64,000 nucleotides of DNA, taken from assembly GCA_019722365.1 (NCBI GenBank), contig JADFUC010000570.1, positions 62,001 to 126,000 on the forward strand. The letters run 5' to 3'. Both the position numbers and the translations under genes were made by a program. Positions within the stretch are counted from its first letter, which is position 1; the number at the start of each line of letters is the position of its first letter. A model generated the notes under the pieces. It had not been told where the DNA came from. It searched no databases and was given only the letters and a program-made list of their open reading frames with translations. Origin of the DNA: Lithospermum erythrorhizon. Taxonomy: Eukaryota > Streptophyta > Magnoliopsida > Boraginales > Boraginaceae. Of this stretch, positions 12,070 to 24,230 are shown piece by piece.

Positions 12070-13960
12070 ATGGCCGTAACAAAAGGAGGAAGGATCAGAG
12101 GAGCAAGTTCTATCTGCATATTGGCGAAATGAAAAGGGAGAATCCTATTCCACTACAAACCATCCCAAAGACTAATAAACGGAAGGACAAAATCCAAGGT
12201 CTGAAACTGGGTCGCTACGTGAGCATAACGCAGTCGCAGGAGACTCCATCGTCATTGATACCGATGATCATAATACCCCCTCCAAAGAAACCACCGGTAA
12301 GAACCTCTAATTTGTCTCTACTTCGAGTCAAAGTGACAATGCCGGAATTCCCGGAGAATCAAATTAGCCAGAGAGATGATAATTACAATTAGCCCATTCT
12401 CGTAACGCAGTGGCGAGAATGTTAAGTCATGACACTCCCATTATGGCTAAAGACTAAGAGTCATAACTCCTGCTATAATTTAATGCGCGAAATTCAATAA
12501 ATGGAAAAAAGAAAGAGGGTGGCAGGATTAAAAGAGTAAGCCGAGGAAACAAAAACCTCCAATCGATATGTTCCTCGGGACCGCGAAACCAACTGCTAAT
12601 TATGGTAGTTCCTCCGAAATAATTCGCATGACGACAGCGGTAGTTACTTCAAAACCGCCAATGGAGCAGGACGAAAGCCATGTCGCTTATTAAAACCAAA
12701 CGAATCAAGTAGGATTGGAAGAAGGCAAGCATAAATCCACGACGATAAAATCATGAAACTTAATCCGCAAAGGAGACAGAGGAGAAGCGGAGTGGCAAGA
12801 GGTCTCGTTTAAGGAACAAAAATAAAAAATCCGCCTAAAAGCGATAGTGCGGTTAACATCTCCGAACTATCTCAAGAAAAGTCTAAAGACAAGTCTGCAT
12901 TGATGACGTATTTAAGAGAACTGAGGAAAGAAGACACCGCCTACTTTGTCAAGAGAAAATCCAAAGGGAAAACGAAGTCAATGACGATCGAAATAATAAA
13001 CAAATGTAAGAATCGCCCGGGTGGAATCGCATTTGGCATCCACTAAGGGAACTATGTTTAATTCTCAAGAAAATGAGGCTGACGGAATTTCGTTTGTGCT
13101 AGAAAGATTCTCCTGTAGCGCAACTCTCCGAGGCGCAAGTGAACAATCAAGATACATGGACATTATCGGCGAGCAGGACGCTGACTATTTCTCAAGACAT
13201 CGGGCTGGTCCTCATTGGCCAAGTATCACAGGGAGTTTATTTGCAATCTATCGAAGAAATTGTTGATCCAACAAGCACTATGTTTCACAGCAAAGTAGGG
13301 TACGTTGTTCAACTTTAGTCCGCAACGATCAACAAACATTACGATGTACACAACGGAGCCCGACCGATCAACTCCGGTTAAATGATATCATCCGCATCTT
13401 TAACCGGTGGAGCGACGACCGGATGGCCTAATAAAGCGAAATTCATGCTCTCATCCCTCAGCCTCGTGGACTGTGCAAAATTGAAGCCCACGCTTCCCTT
13501 TAGCTCGATATGTAGCTTCATCGACGCTTCAACACCTCGAAATCCTCGAAAAGTTCAAGACGGACCAGAGAAGATGCCACTATCACCATCACCGATAAAA
13601 TCAATTCGCAAAAAGAGTCACGCGGACGTAGACATGAAAGGTGCTGAAAATCTATGGCTGTAATCTTTAGGGGAGGTTGCTACAGTGATTGATTAAAGCC
13701 TTACGGTGATGAAAAGAAGACGCTGAAACCCATATGATTCAGTTAAACTACGCGGCCGAACTTCAAGCCAAAATACAAGCCTTTGCATCGTTGTCCCTCC
13801 AAATGTCAAGCACTCCTCTGGTAATACCGGCAGCTCCACAAGGACACCACCAAATGTTGTCTCTAATGCGACTTCCTCGCCTCCCCATGTAATGTATCTT
13901 GGGCCTGCTTATGACAACAGGGAGTAATCAGTTTCTGTAAAAGAGTAGTAGTAAAGAAAT
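12070..13960 (+). pseudogene. Extra coding-like region between copia B pol and 3' LTR
   Basis: About 2 kb lies between the end of pol and the 3' LTR. It begins with an ATG (12070) followed by a basic stretch, MAVTKGGRIRG, and continues in broken frames rich in lysine, serine and proline; a clearer piece is 12129-12392 (KTNKRKDKIQGLKLGRYVS, then PPPKKPPVR). Near 13740-13800 a helical segment (AAELQAKIQAFASLSLQM) precedes a Pro/Gln-rich tail. Sireviruses often carry an additional downstream ORF, sometimes described as env-like and with a coiled coil; the position fits that. I cannot show homology from sequence alone, and the function is unknown. Confidence 0.5.
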
Positions 13961-14159
13961 AATAGCCCCCGATTTCGTCTGCATTTCAATGTTTTGTTTA
14001 TTTTTTCTCTTGTGTTGATTTGTCATGACTAACGCTCCCGATGCTTGGTCCGATATCTAATGATTTGTGTTTGCAATCGCTTTAACACTTTGTGTCATAC
14101 CCGAAGTGCCGTAAGATATTGGGAATTTGTCATGAAAACTCACCCAAAGTGGGGAGCCA

Positions 14160-15020
14160 TGGAGATGCATAATTGGCCCGAAGTTTTCATGAAGATTATG
14201 CTGTCACGACCGCTGGCATATGACACGCCGCTTGCATACATCGACCGCTGTTGTCAAAATAAATGATGAGGGTTTTACTCACTGCCTTCGCCAGATTTAT
14301 TCTGGCAGCCGAGATTCTCCACGAGATTTGCAAATCTTGTGAGATCTCAAAAAGATATTCCTTGGCAATCAAGTATGTGTATTAAGGCAAGTGTTGAAGA
14401 GAAGGGCTCGTGACGCTTATGGAAGCGTGGTGGATTTCATATCAAACATCTTAATACTATAACGAAGGATTTAAACCCTACAAGACCTACACTATTTAAA
14501 GACTGCCGATTGGGAGGACGCGGATCAATCAAACATATTTTTGATTAGAGAGCCTTCTTTGTATTAATAGAAAAGCATACTGTGTAAATAGAAATAATCG
14601 CGGTTAGAAGCATTCATCACTACTCTTTCCCAACTATCGACGGGTTGTTACAACACATCGCCGGACACCCGGGAGTCGTTTCTCGAGATCAGACCACGCC
14701 GACATCGATAGTATCGACAAAGTGAGTAACATAGATGGGAGGATCCTAGTCTTAGAAACTAAGCTTGAAGGTTACTTGTGGCCGTGGAAACGGATCGCTT
14801 GTATAAGTCCCTACTTGTAATAACTTCAAGAATAAAGGGAAGTTTTCCGTGGCTACCGCTTCAAAATGCAGCGACTTTGCACCGAATCGGTTAATAATTC
14901 GTGTGTTTTGCATTTTACCTGCCCTTTTGTCTTTTGTGTTCGAGTATTTGGATTGCATCTAGTGTTTGACCGCTGGGTCGGACACTCTTTAATCGCTAAG
15001 CTCGAAGAGTTCATTTTTCA
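14160..15020 (+). repeat. 3' LTR of copia B, preceded by a polypurine tract
   Basis: It matches 6301-7115. It is immediately preceded by AAAGTGGGGAG (14147-14157), which looks like the polypurine tract that primes plus-strand synthesis and supports both the LTR start and the plus-strand orientation. It ends TTTCA at 15020, as does the 5' copy. Confidence 0.75.
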
Positions 15021-15042
15021 AAATCAAAATTGAATCGGGGAA

Positions 15043-15245
15043 CTGATTTTGCCCCAATTCGCTTTTTACATTTTATTTTTATTTTTTATTTCTTTATTTT
15101 TTTAACAATATGAAATGACTAAATTAATTCAACGTATTTTCACGACGGGCACGCAGTCGTAACGGAAATGTGGACTTTAACTAAAAATTTAACGCCGGAC
15201 TAATTTTGTCATAACTCAAGTCAGCGACGGAAAAGTCATTATGAA
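15043..15245 (+). repeat. Right terminal inverted repeat of the kinase-carrying element
   Basis: It is the inverted partner of 4861-5046 (shared TTGCCCCAATTCG, ACAATATGAAAT, TTTTGTCATAA, GACGGAAAAGTCA). The following 140 bp (to about 15385) matches neither the left flank nor copia A. The right arm may therefore extend further, with the left arm truncated. Confidence 0.8.
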
Positions 15246-15384
15246 AGTCAGCGATGGAATGAAATCGCGATTTAAAGTGACAAGTCACGCTTTTAGCCCT
15301 ATTACCTTTGATAACTTTATCGTGCCAATAAGCTCAGAGTTTTTGCATCGACCACCGGCCGTTACATGCTTTAAGTTTCAAAAG

Positions 15385-16330
15385 ATTATGTTATCTTACT
15401 TTATGTTACGAGCATGCCGATCATGGAGCCGATTTGCATAAGGTGAACATGTTGCAAGAAAAGAGCGTCACAGCTGGATTCGCGGGCGAAAGACCTAAAG
15501 CGGCGCGAAGCAAATTTCGGGATTTGCATTAACGAGATCGGATTCTCCGAGATTTGGCCACGCACACCAAGGCGTAATCGTCGATTCAATACGCTGATTT
15601 ACCGTAGCACTCTCGTTAGCCGCCATTTTCAATTATCACCCAACAAATCACCGAGACCGAAGATGATTTAGAGTATATGGATAAGGCGCGCTCGCTAGTA
15701 GGTAGTCTTATGCATGCCATGCCAAGACTAGACCTCGATATATCGCATACGCCGCTGTGGAGTTGTCGTAAGAGATATATGTCTAACTCCAGTATTAACA
15801 TCGAATGGGCGGATTTTGAGATACCCGAATTAAGAGCGCCCGAAAATCTCATGCTTCCGTGAAATCTAAAGACGGGGTTAAAGGGATATGGACGCCGAGC
15901 AATCTGGTGGGCGATGCTGATAAGAGAGCCTACTAAATATATGTATTCACGTTGGGGTACTATTAGCTTCGAGATCGTCAGCAACCAATAGTAAAGACCG
16001 CCTAGTCATGGTGCATTATAAGCATGGGCTGAAGCCGAAAAGAGATGACCGCTGCACTTTCTTGAAAGAATCAATTCGAGTACGGATGTAACACATTGTA
16101 ATCGCGATAGTCGAGTGCGATTTATCCGCTAAAATCCGTGAGTTTTATGCGGTGACAAAGCACATGGGACCGGTGTTCCATTTCATACGTCAGATTGAGA
16201 ACGGGGTCCTAAGCTTCGACAAGATTCTAGGAGATCAAATCACTGATATGTTTACAAAGGTCAGAAACAAGTGAGAAGTTCAAGTCGCGGTTCGACTTCA
16301 AGCACCTTCGGAGCGAAGAGCTCAAAGCGT
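15385..16330 (+). pseudogene. Copia A gag-pol remnant, 3' part (end of RT and RNase H)
   Basis: The copia A reading resumes here: an LLYV(D)DM-like catalytic block near 15390-15420, DLHKVNML-like text near 15430, then a block like the usual MKDLGAAKRILG near 15480-15520. The frame 15677-15862 holds MDKARSLVGSLMHAM, the start of RNase H. Later blocks include VFTLG (about 15946), the FIRQIENGVLSF segment near 16180-16220 and DQITDMFTK near 16235-16260. Frameshifts and stops are frequent. The order continues exactly from where the 5' part stops at 4857, which proves the two pieces were once one element. Confidence 0.85.
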
Positions 16331-16369
16331 GCCGCCGTTAAATTGAGGTCTAAGATCGTGATTCAAAAA

Positions 16370-17030
16370 GGCTTCCGCTGAGATCGCTGGTATCGGGCGC
16401 ATTTTCAAGTCAGCGAGATGCGGATCAGACTTCATCGGCATCGCGTCTCGACGGTGTCTCGGCGCACAACGGTGCCGGGTTCAGCGGAGCCCATCGAGAC
16501 TCCCCGAAGTCCCGATGTACTTCGAATACGCACAAACGGGCGCCACACCGCCAGATAAATGTTGTAGGCCATCGATTCGCCATCGGCACGGTCTCAATAC
16601 GGCGCCTCGATGAAAGCGCGTCAGCTGGTAATAAATGATTAAAATACATTTATTCATTATCCAAAAATTATTCCAATTTCTCTCTAAATTCCTTTTGTTC
16701 CAAATTCAATGTAGCTGTTCTCTTACTCGACTAGATCATATGATATCATTTTGCCTAAATCTAATAATAGATTTGTCATTGAGAATACTAAATTATAAAA
16801 AGATTACTCAATCGGGAGGCTTGATTTGATATAATTCTCAGAACAATCATCGGTAGCTCTTTCAATGATTTCTCACAGCAATAACAGACGACTCCTCGGT
16901 AACCCTCGTATAAAGATCCTGCTATTTTCTACTTGTGATTTCATTATCAGTCTGCCTCGGGGACACATGTAGATATTAATTGCCGTTTCCTGCCGATATA
17001 TCCGGCTAGATATATCGCTCCGATCGATCC
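16370..17030 (+). repeat. 3' LTR of copia A
   Basis: It is the partner of 1190-1850. The AT-rich middle (16648-16800) is nearly identical to 1461-1620, while the first 250 bp is GC-rich and poorly matched. It ends near 17030, where the AT-rich upstream region of the HD-Zip gene begins. Confidence 0.7.
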
Positions 17031-17461
17031 CAACAGTAACCACTTCAGGATTTCTCCCCCTAATAAAATCAAAAAATATAACTCCATTTTCTTCCCTTAA
17101 GCCAAGGAATCAACCTACCTACATGAATATATATGTCTAGTTGACCTTCTAGTATTTCTTTAAGATGCACAGCCAGAGGATGCATGTAGGATAAAAGAGA
17201 GAAATTAAGTGGCAAACTTAGTTTCTATTTATTCAAATAGTAACAAAGAAAAACCAATATATATAAAATTCACACTTTACTCAAAGGAAAATACATCCAT
17301 CTTAAAATAAATACTATATAAATAAAATAAATATAAGTTCAATTTCTTGATAACGTATTACGTATGTATATAATAAGTTATTCATTACAACAATAAATGC
17401 ATTTCCTTATAATTGACTTCAGTTGGATTTAGTAGGGTTTCAGGATATTCAATAAATATCC

Positions 17462-17799
17462 TCTATAAAAGGAATTATATCTTAAATGATTAAGTGATTT
17501 AAGTCTATATCATTTTATATAGGAGCTCGAGATTTATGATTCAAATCCTCCCTCAAACATTTATTTTTCATTTTTAAATATCCCATGTTAAAATTTTAAA
17601 TTCGCCCCCCATTGAATTCCACATATTATGTGTTCTTTTCTTCTTTGGTATAATTTTTCCTAGCAAAATATTTCTTTTATACTCTATATATTAAGTCCAT
17701 ACCTACCTACTGGAATAAAACTTCTTGATTTATTTCAAACTTGATTTCTTTCAAACATATCACAATTACTATGCCAATTACATAGCACCATCTAGGCTC
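17462..17799 (+). promoter_or_regulatory. Putative promoter TATA box and uORF-containing leader of the HD-Zip gene
   Basis: A good TATA box, CTATAAAAGG, lies at 17462-17471. A second AT-rich candidate, CTATATATTAAG, lies at 17684-17695. If transcription starts from the first, the leader is about 300 nt and contains at least four upstream ATGs, each with a short in-frame stop: 17536-17577 (13 codons), 17585-17599 (4 codons), 17628-17663 (11 codons) and 17771-17785 (4 codons, ending 14 nt before the main ATG). If the second TATA is used, only the last uORF is retained. The start site is not visible from sequence. Confidence 0.5.
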
Positions 17800-19337
17800 A
17801 TGACTTTGACTGAAATGGATTTCTTCTCCTCCAATTTTATGTTGCAAACTACTTCTCATGAAACTGATCATCACCAACAACATCATCTTTATCAACAACC
17901 ACCTACTTCTCTCCCTCAAATTCTACCATCATGTTCTTCTCAAGACTTCCATGGTGTTGCTTCATTGCTAGGGAAAAGATCTATGTCATTTTCAGGTGTG
18001 GAAATATGTGAGGAAACACATAAATATGGGGAAGATGACTTGTCTGATGATGACTCTCAAATTGGAGAGAAAAAGAGGAGGCTTAATATGCAACAAGTGC
18101 AAACACTAGAGAAGAATTTTGAGTTGGGAAATAAGCTTGAGCCTGAGAGGAAACTGCATCTAGCTAGAGAACTTGGATTGCAACCAAGACAAATTGCTAT
18201 TTGGTTTCAAAATAGGAGAGCTAGATGGAAGAATAAGCAATTAGAGAAAGATTATGAGATTCTTAAGAGACAATTTGATACTGTAAAGGCTGAGAATGAT
18301 TCCCTCCAAGCTCATAGTCAAAAACTCCTAGCTCAGGTAAATCAAGATTACTAATCTTGTATGTGTTTTTATTCAGAATTTGAACTATCCAATTTCAAAA
18401 TTTTACTAGTAACATTATTTATCAAGAATTTATCGGATCTATCAATAGAGATTAATCACTTTTTTTCAGATGCGTTTTGACTTTTTTTTTTATTCTACTT
18501 ATAATATGGATCTTATGGAAGTTGAATGAAAAGCTAACTTACCTAATATGGGTCTTTTTTGGATTTTATGGGCATGAAATAAAGTTAATTATTTTTTAAA
18601 GGAAATGGTAGTTGCTTTCATTGTGTGAGTATCGTATTCTAAAGCTAGTGGATTTGCAGCAATCATATATAGTGCATGCTGGCATGGTTTGCATCCAAAA
18701 ATAAAGTGACTTTCCTATGTTTCTTTCATCTTTTTGCTTTTTATCAATCATTGTTTTCCTCTGAAACAATACCAATAAGCTAATCTACATTTACATAAAT
18801 TAAATTCAATATTGTCAACTTCATTGATGTATCTTCATGTTATTTGATTCAAGTAATTGAATGAAAAATAACTTGCTTAAGATTTCAATGATTTGTGGCA
18901 ATATTTGAAGTTTAGGATAGATAATAAACTCATCAAGAATTAATGATCAATGGCAGATAATGGCATTAAAAAATAGAGAGTCAACAGAACCAATCAATCT
19001 CAATATTAAAGAAACAGAAGGAGCTTGTAGAAGTGATGAAAATAGGTCAGATGTCAAGCTAGACATCTCAAGAACAATTCCAACAACAACAACAACAAAT
19101 GATGAGGATAGTCCTCTGTTATCAAGCAAACCATCACTCTTCCCCTCTTCTTCTATAAGGCCAACTACAAGTGGAATGGCACAACTATTCCAGACTCCAT
19201 CAAGACTTGACCTTCAATTTCAAAAAATCAACCAACCTACTCATCATGTCAAAGAAGAAAGCTTGAGCAATATGTTTTGCTCCATTGATGATCAAACTGC
19301 ATTTTGGCCTTGGCTGGAGCAACAAAATTTCAATTGA
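17800..19337 (+). CDS. HD-Zip class I homeodomain-leucine zipper transcription factor, ATHB13-like
   Basis: Two exons, 17800-18336 and 18957-19337, with a GT-AG phase-0 intron of 620 bp, give 305 residues, near the family's usual size. The N-terminus ([11 protein letters not shown], then a His/Gln-rich stretch and [11 protein letters not shown]) is followed by an acidic run ([10 protein letters not shown]), the homeodomain at about residues 89-147 ([20 protein letters not shown], then [11 protein letters not shown]) and a leucine zipper from about residue 148. The tail is Ser/Thr-rich and ends in the FWPWLEQQ aromatic motif typical of ATHB13/ATHB23. The intron falls inside the zipper after LLAQ. 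HD-Zip I factors are nuclear, dimerise through the zipper and bind a CAATNATTG pseudopalindrome; ATHB13-type members act in cotyledon/leaf development and stress or sucrose responses. The ATG at 17800 is the first AUG that opens this frame; ATG 17815 (MDFF) is an alternative. The frame is free of lesions and ordinary in composition. Confidence 0.95.
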
Positions 19338-21000
19338 TTAATCTTTTATGTTTAAAGTTTGAATTTATTATGTATGTCTTAAACATTTTGTCAATCTTCT
19401 TTTACTTATAGCCTAGCTGGCGAAAAAAACATGATACTAGTATATTAATATTATTGAGTGCAAATCTTTCAAGAAATTCTAAAAACTAGTAGTATAAAAT
19501 ATTAGTAGTATATATATATGGAAAATTTGGAAATTAATCCATGGTATATATTTACCATCCAATAGTTGGTTCTTATCTGTTATTCTCAGTCCATTTTGTC
19601 ATATTTAAACAAAGATAATATATTTGGGTGTTAAATTTGGAGTTAATTGTGGAATTGATTTTCCATGATGATATTAAATTGTACTTTTGTCCTCAATAGT
19701 ATTTATACTATATATAATGTTAAATTCAAGGACACTCGCTACAGTCAGCTCCTTAAATTAATATATTTTCTATTTTACCCTTCCGATAAATTTTTTTATT
19801 TTAATTTTCATAAGAACTTTTCACAGATAAATCAGCTAACAAAGATAAATTCTCCATAAATCATTATAAATATTATCTACTACGTAATACTCCATAATTA
19901 TCAAGAGAAAATAAAAAGTTGCTTACTATCTATCTTTATTTTCTTCACAGAATCCTTTTCATCTTATTTCTCTTGTGTTTTTTTTTAAAAAATTCATTAT
20001 AATTTTATTATAAAACAATAAAATACTCTGTGATAAACAAAGACCAAGGCATATATAACTGGGGCTACTATAGCTAGTCTCTGTAAATGATATCAAAGTT
20101 ACTCTTTAGTTCCCAAATTAACTAACTAACCCAAATTGAAACCAACTTTTTATTATCCCCTCAATCCATATATAGATCTCAAATTCAATATCTATATATA
20201 CAGTAATAATAGAGAATGATTGAACAAAATCTAGAGATGGATTACGAATATCAATTATCAAGAGTTTATTAAGTACACAAATACTCCGTAGAAAAGAAGA
20301 AGCAAACAAGAAAGTTGGAAATGGTCACTCTCGTGAAGGAAGACATATGGGTCATGTTTGAGCTGACAATTGACATTGAAAGCTGGCGAAGGAAATGGCA
20401 TAAAACATGTACCCACTTGATGTTTACTGTACAGATCTTTTGAAGTTTATCATACTGACCATTCCAAATATTGTACAATTTTAAATTTTAAATGCACATT
20501 ATTTTTTACATTGTATTTAGTATAATTTAGTAACATATATATATCAAAAATATTATTTTCAATATATTCATTATTAATATGATAAATTTGATCCAAATTA
20601 ATTAATATTATCTGTATCAATTAACATCATATATTTGTGAATCTATATCATATATAATGCAGAAGTGATCTTATTTACAAGGCTAAATGGGGCCAAATTT
20701 CGATATTTCTATTTTTACCATTTTAAGAATTCAACCACTCATAAATTCAAATCCCACAATTATTGCTTAGACTTGACAAAAACTACGCAAACAAAGAAGA
20801 AAATAAAGGTAATCCGGTCAAATTTTTTCTATGGTACTAAGTTATTTTCTTTTCTACGCATAACTTGAATTATATAGAATTAATTCTTTATTTTCTCCTC
20901 TTATATATTCCTCAGACAAGCATAAATTTAATTGCGTTTCTACTGGGCGAAAAATATATATAAAAATTAATTGCTGAATTTGTACAAGTTGGGAATGCTG
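19338..21000. other. Intergenic region downstream of the HD-Zip gene
   Basis: The sequence is AT-rich. It begins with the probable 3' UTR, though I see no canonical AATAAA close to the stop. Short open frames here have no recognisable content. I see no RNA gene or clear transposon. Confidence 0.6.
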
Positions 21001-21019
21001 CATAAATAATTCAAATTTT

Positions 21020-21560
21020 CACCCTCGAACTATCAGCAAGTATTTTCTATGCTACCAGATATCTATCTTATCCGAGCACCCCTATCTTTCCCCGAACACT
21101 CTCGAATCCTTCTTTTTCTGTCTGCAGCATCTTACCTCATTTTCACTCAAAATACATAATTAAATTACTATATTATCCTTTTTAAACACAAAAGTTCTAA
21201 CGACATATATAATTAAACACTATTTTGCCCCTAACACTACTAAAGATATACTAAAATAAACCCTTTACCCTTTCTTCTTTAACATACCCCACCCCACCCT
21301 CTACTCCCACCTCATAATCCCCCACCCCTATCCTACTCCCACCTCACTTCACAGCAACACTAAAAGCACATTGAAACAGTGTTTAGAAGCTATTAAATGA
21401 CTATTTTGCCCTTAATAAAATTTTCTCAAATACTACATTTATTAATGTATGGGGTAAAATAATAATTTTATCTCTTATCGCGACTTGCTTGAGTGCGCTA
21501 TAAAGACTGTGCCCCCACCCCTGATCATGGTAGAAAATTAAAATGCACGAATTAATAAAA
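21020..21560. repeat. Relative of the 26-kb long-TIR element (single copy, degraded)
   Basis: The left arm (about 21040-21260) parallels 26120-26300: both have TTATCC followed by a GCAC word, a CTCGAA block, and then TATTTTG followed by CCTAACACTA or CTCTAACACTATAC and AAAG. An inverted-looking segment with TGACTATTTTGCCC lies at about 21400. The middle holds CCCAC-rich sequence. It is probably a decayed non-autonomous TIR element of the same family. Confidence 0.5.
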
Positions 21561-21787
21561 AATTAAATGAAAATTTCATGGTAGTATGACGCCAGTAATT
21601 ACTCCCCCATCCTTGGTGTATTTAAGCTAAATTGTACAATTGATAATCCACATAACACAAACTTTAGGCGTTTAGCTCCTACCATTTTCTCCTCCAAATG
21701 TCTAAAATTTTGATGGACACCCCTTCCATGAATCTTTGTGATAAATATGAAAAATAAGAAACCAAAACAAAACTTGGTTAATCTGCA

Positions 21788-22128
21788 TGTTAATCTATTG
21801 GCCCATTATACCAATTAGCCTAATCTAATATTGTCACCCTCTTAAATAAATCTAGACCTAACCCTAATATAATATTATTTATATGAGTATTTGTCCTCTC
21901 AAGCATGAAGCCAAAAGAATCCATACTTCATCTAGTTTTTGTACACTTATAAGAAAAACTACTTTTGTTCTCCTCTCAATAAAATACTCAAGGTAAAACC
22001 TTCAGATTTCGAGACAAGCGGGCCGGACGGCCCTAAAGTTAATGGTAAGCATTTGACTTCAGCTTTGTCCTAATCAAATTAATCAGCGATTTGAGCCAAC
22101 CGACAACAATCCTATCTATCTATAAACA
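21788..22128 (+). repeat. 5' LTR of copia C
   Basis: It begins TGTTAATC and ends TATAAACA, and it matches 25355-25708. The telomere-like word CCTAACCCTAA is part of the LTR in both copies. Confidence 0.72.
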
Positions 22129-24230
22129 CATGTTGCACGTTGTTTCAGCGTGTAATTGCTGTCGTAATTTTCTTATTCTCGTCGGCAGAAAAAATTCGCA
22201 GATCCGCTGGGTCGGATCTCGTTGAGTTTTACCACCGCGATTTCGCAGAAAAGGAGACCGGAAAGAAATTGCTGTCTAATCGGAAATATAGACGTCCCGA
22301 GTTGCTCCAGACCGTTAGCAATTAAGCTTGTCATGATTTCACGAGAACGTATCGAGATCTTTCCAATCGAGAAGCCATTTAACGAGTTCGCCTTATTAAG
22401 CGACGGAGTTATTCGACGTCAGCCGAGTCGCTTTCAGATCGGGGAGAAAGTTCGGGCCGGAGCCCTTCAGAATCGAGACGCTACAGCTGTTCTACTGCCA
22501 TAACAATTCGTGAATAGTACCCTGGGCTACTACATTAAACGTGAATAAGAATCGTGATTGACTTTTTTCTCGCAATGCTTGATTCTTTACCGACTCGCAT
22601 TTCGCAGCTTAACTCATTTGATTTCGCTTTATTATTTCTTTGTTGTTGAAACTGGATCCGGTTCCTGGGGCGTGTTGATTTAAATTTCTTTGTGAGATTT
22701 ATTTCATTTTGTGTCAATATTGCCGATATTTTATGTTCGATTGCTTAAAATTCAAATCTTTATGATTTTGAAGTATATTTGTTTTGTTATATTTATATTT
22801 GTTATATGACAAAGGTGCAAATCAATATGGTGTATTTCCGCTGATGAAAAATCTAATTTTAGCATGTCGAAATTTAAAATTGCTCGCATCTTAATTCAAT
22901 AAATTATTTTAAGGTCGTTAATGTACTTATGTAGCTAACGCAACTAAAGAAGACAAGATCGAAACGAATTTAAAATACATGCTCTACAATTTATTTGAAC
23001 TTATCCTCGACTCGCGGATTAAAAGTCGAATTACCGAACGCTAAAACCGTATTTCTATAAGTCAATACTCTTATATAAATGTAATCCTTGTTAAGATCTT
23101 CTTCATCACCACTTAGGAAAATCAAGTAGGTATGAATATGTTAGATACCTCAAAGACTTTATCAGAAATAGTATATGTCCCTCCAAAAGCATGTTTTTAA
23201 ACACCGAATGTTCTGCTGGTAAGTTCTTAAGCTTGGGGATTGATATGTTCCAAGTGATATCAAGAAAATCTAGATGTGTTTATAAACTCATCAAGTGTAT
23301 ATTGTTGTCTCGTGATAAGAACATAGATGATTATGCCCCATTGCCCTTTAAATGTTATTCCCGATTCTTTGGGGCAAGATGTTAAATATGCTATTATGTG
23401 ATGGGTAGACGTAGTCAATGCTAGGACATCAGAGTAAAATGATCTTAAGAAATAAGAAATTAGATTTGAGGTATCAGATGGGGAGTAAAATTCTAAGGAG
23501 ATTATGCATGCTATGGGGTGTAATTCTCGTGGATAAAGTTTAATGCTCAAAAGAATGTCGGTTTTGGAGAGTATAAGTAGTTAAGAACACTTACACTGGG
23601 AAAAGATGATCAAGTCTGTGCCTAATGCTGTAGCATTATAATTGTCAGCGAACAAGGTCATTGATTGAGATTGTCCTAAGCCTGGGAAGAACCAAAATCA
23701 TGCATGATAACGGTCAAGCCATGAGGATAATTTGGATGATATTTCACGATTAACGATCTTTATGATTACGCTTAGTTTGAATATGCTTTCTCGATCCTTT
23801 GAATCATTGGTTAGTAGACTCGATTCCACTTTCCATATAACTCCTTTTAAGCATATATTTCAAACTATAAAAGAGATTGAAAGTAATGGGTTTATGTCTA
23901 TGACAAATTTGAACAACTACAAATGCTATATGAATAGAGATGATGTCTTAGGTTCTCTTCTAGTTTTGAGTTCACCTTGAAAAAATGTTAGGCATATTTC
24001 AATCGGATTTATAATTTGCTATCTTTCAAGGCTTCTTGGAGGATGTCAACCGCTGAAAATGGTAGGTGTTATGAAACCGGTGCCGCTTTGGTTGTTGATC
24101 AAGTAAGAAAAAACAACTTGTATGTTTATCGATCAAACCTATTTGTCTTCCTCGTTAACTCTTATACGATGATAAATCTATTTTATGGAATAATAGATCA
24201 GGTAATAGGAGTGATAACAGATTAGAGATT

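Larger units (their letters stand above)
6301..15020 (+). mobile_element. Copia B, Sirevirus-like LTR retrotransposon nested in the kinase-carrying element
   Basis: It has two LTRs of roughly 0.8 kb (6301-7115 and 14160-15020) around gag, integrase, RT and RNase H remnants in copia order, followed by about 2 kb of additional sequence before the 3' LTR. The total is about 8.7 kb. The length, the gag text and the extra downstream region resemble the Sirevirus (SIRE1/Maximus) group. A 10-bp word, ATCAAAATTG, lies just outside both ends (6290-6299 and 15023-15032). The element is dead: all its frames are broken. Confidence 0.75.
4858..15260. mobile_element. Pack-MULE-like insertion in copia A, itself interrupted by copia B
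   Basis: This block splits the reverse transcriptase of copia A: the RT text stops at about 4857 and resumes at about 15385. Its edges are long inverted repeats of roughly 190 bp (4861-5046 and 15043-15245). Without the nested copia B (6301-15020) the element is about 1.6-1.7 kb, and most of it is a host kinase fragment with introns. Long TIRs plus a captured intron-containing gene fragment and no transposase of its own are the hallmarks of Pack-MULEs. Assignment to Mutator rather than another TIR superfamily is an inference, because I cannot demonstrate a 9-bp target duplication and the outer right boundary (15246-15385) is unclear. Confidence 0.65.

Noticed and set aside
21841..21870. Telomere-like CCTAACCCTAA
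   Set aside because: It occurs once in each LTR of copia C (also near 25420) and is not tandemly repeated, so it is not an interstitial telomere.
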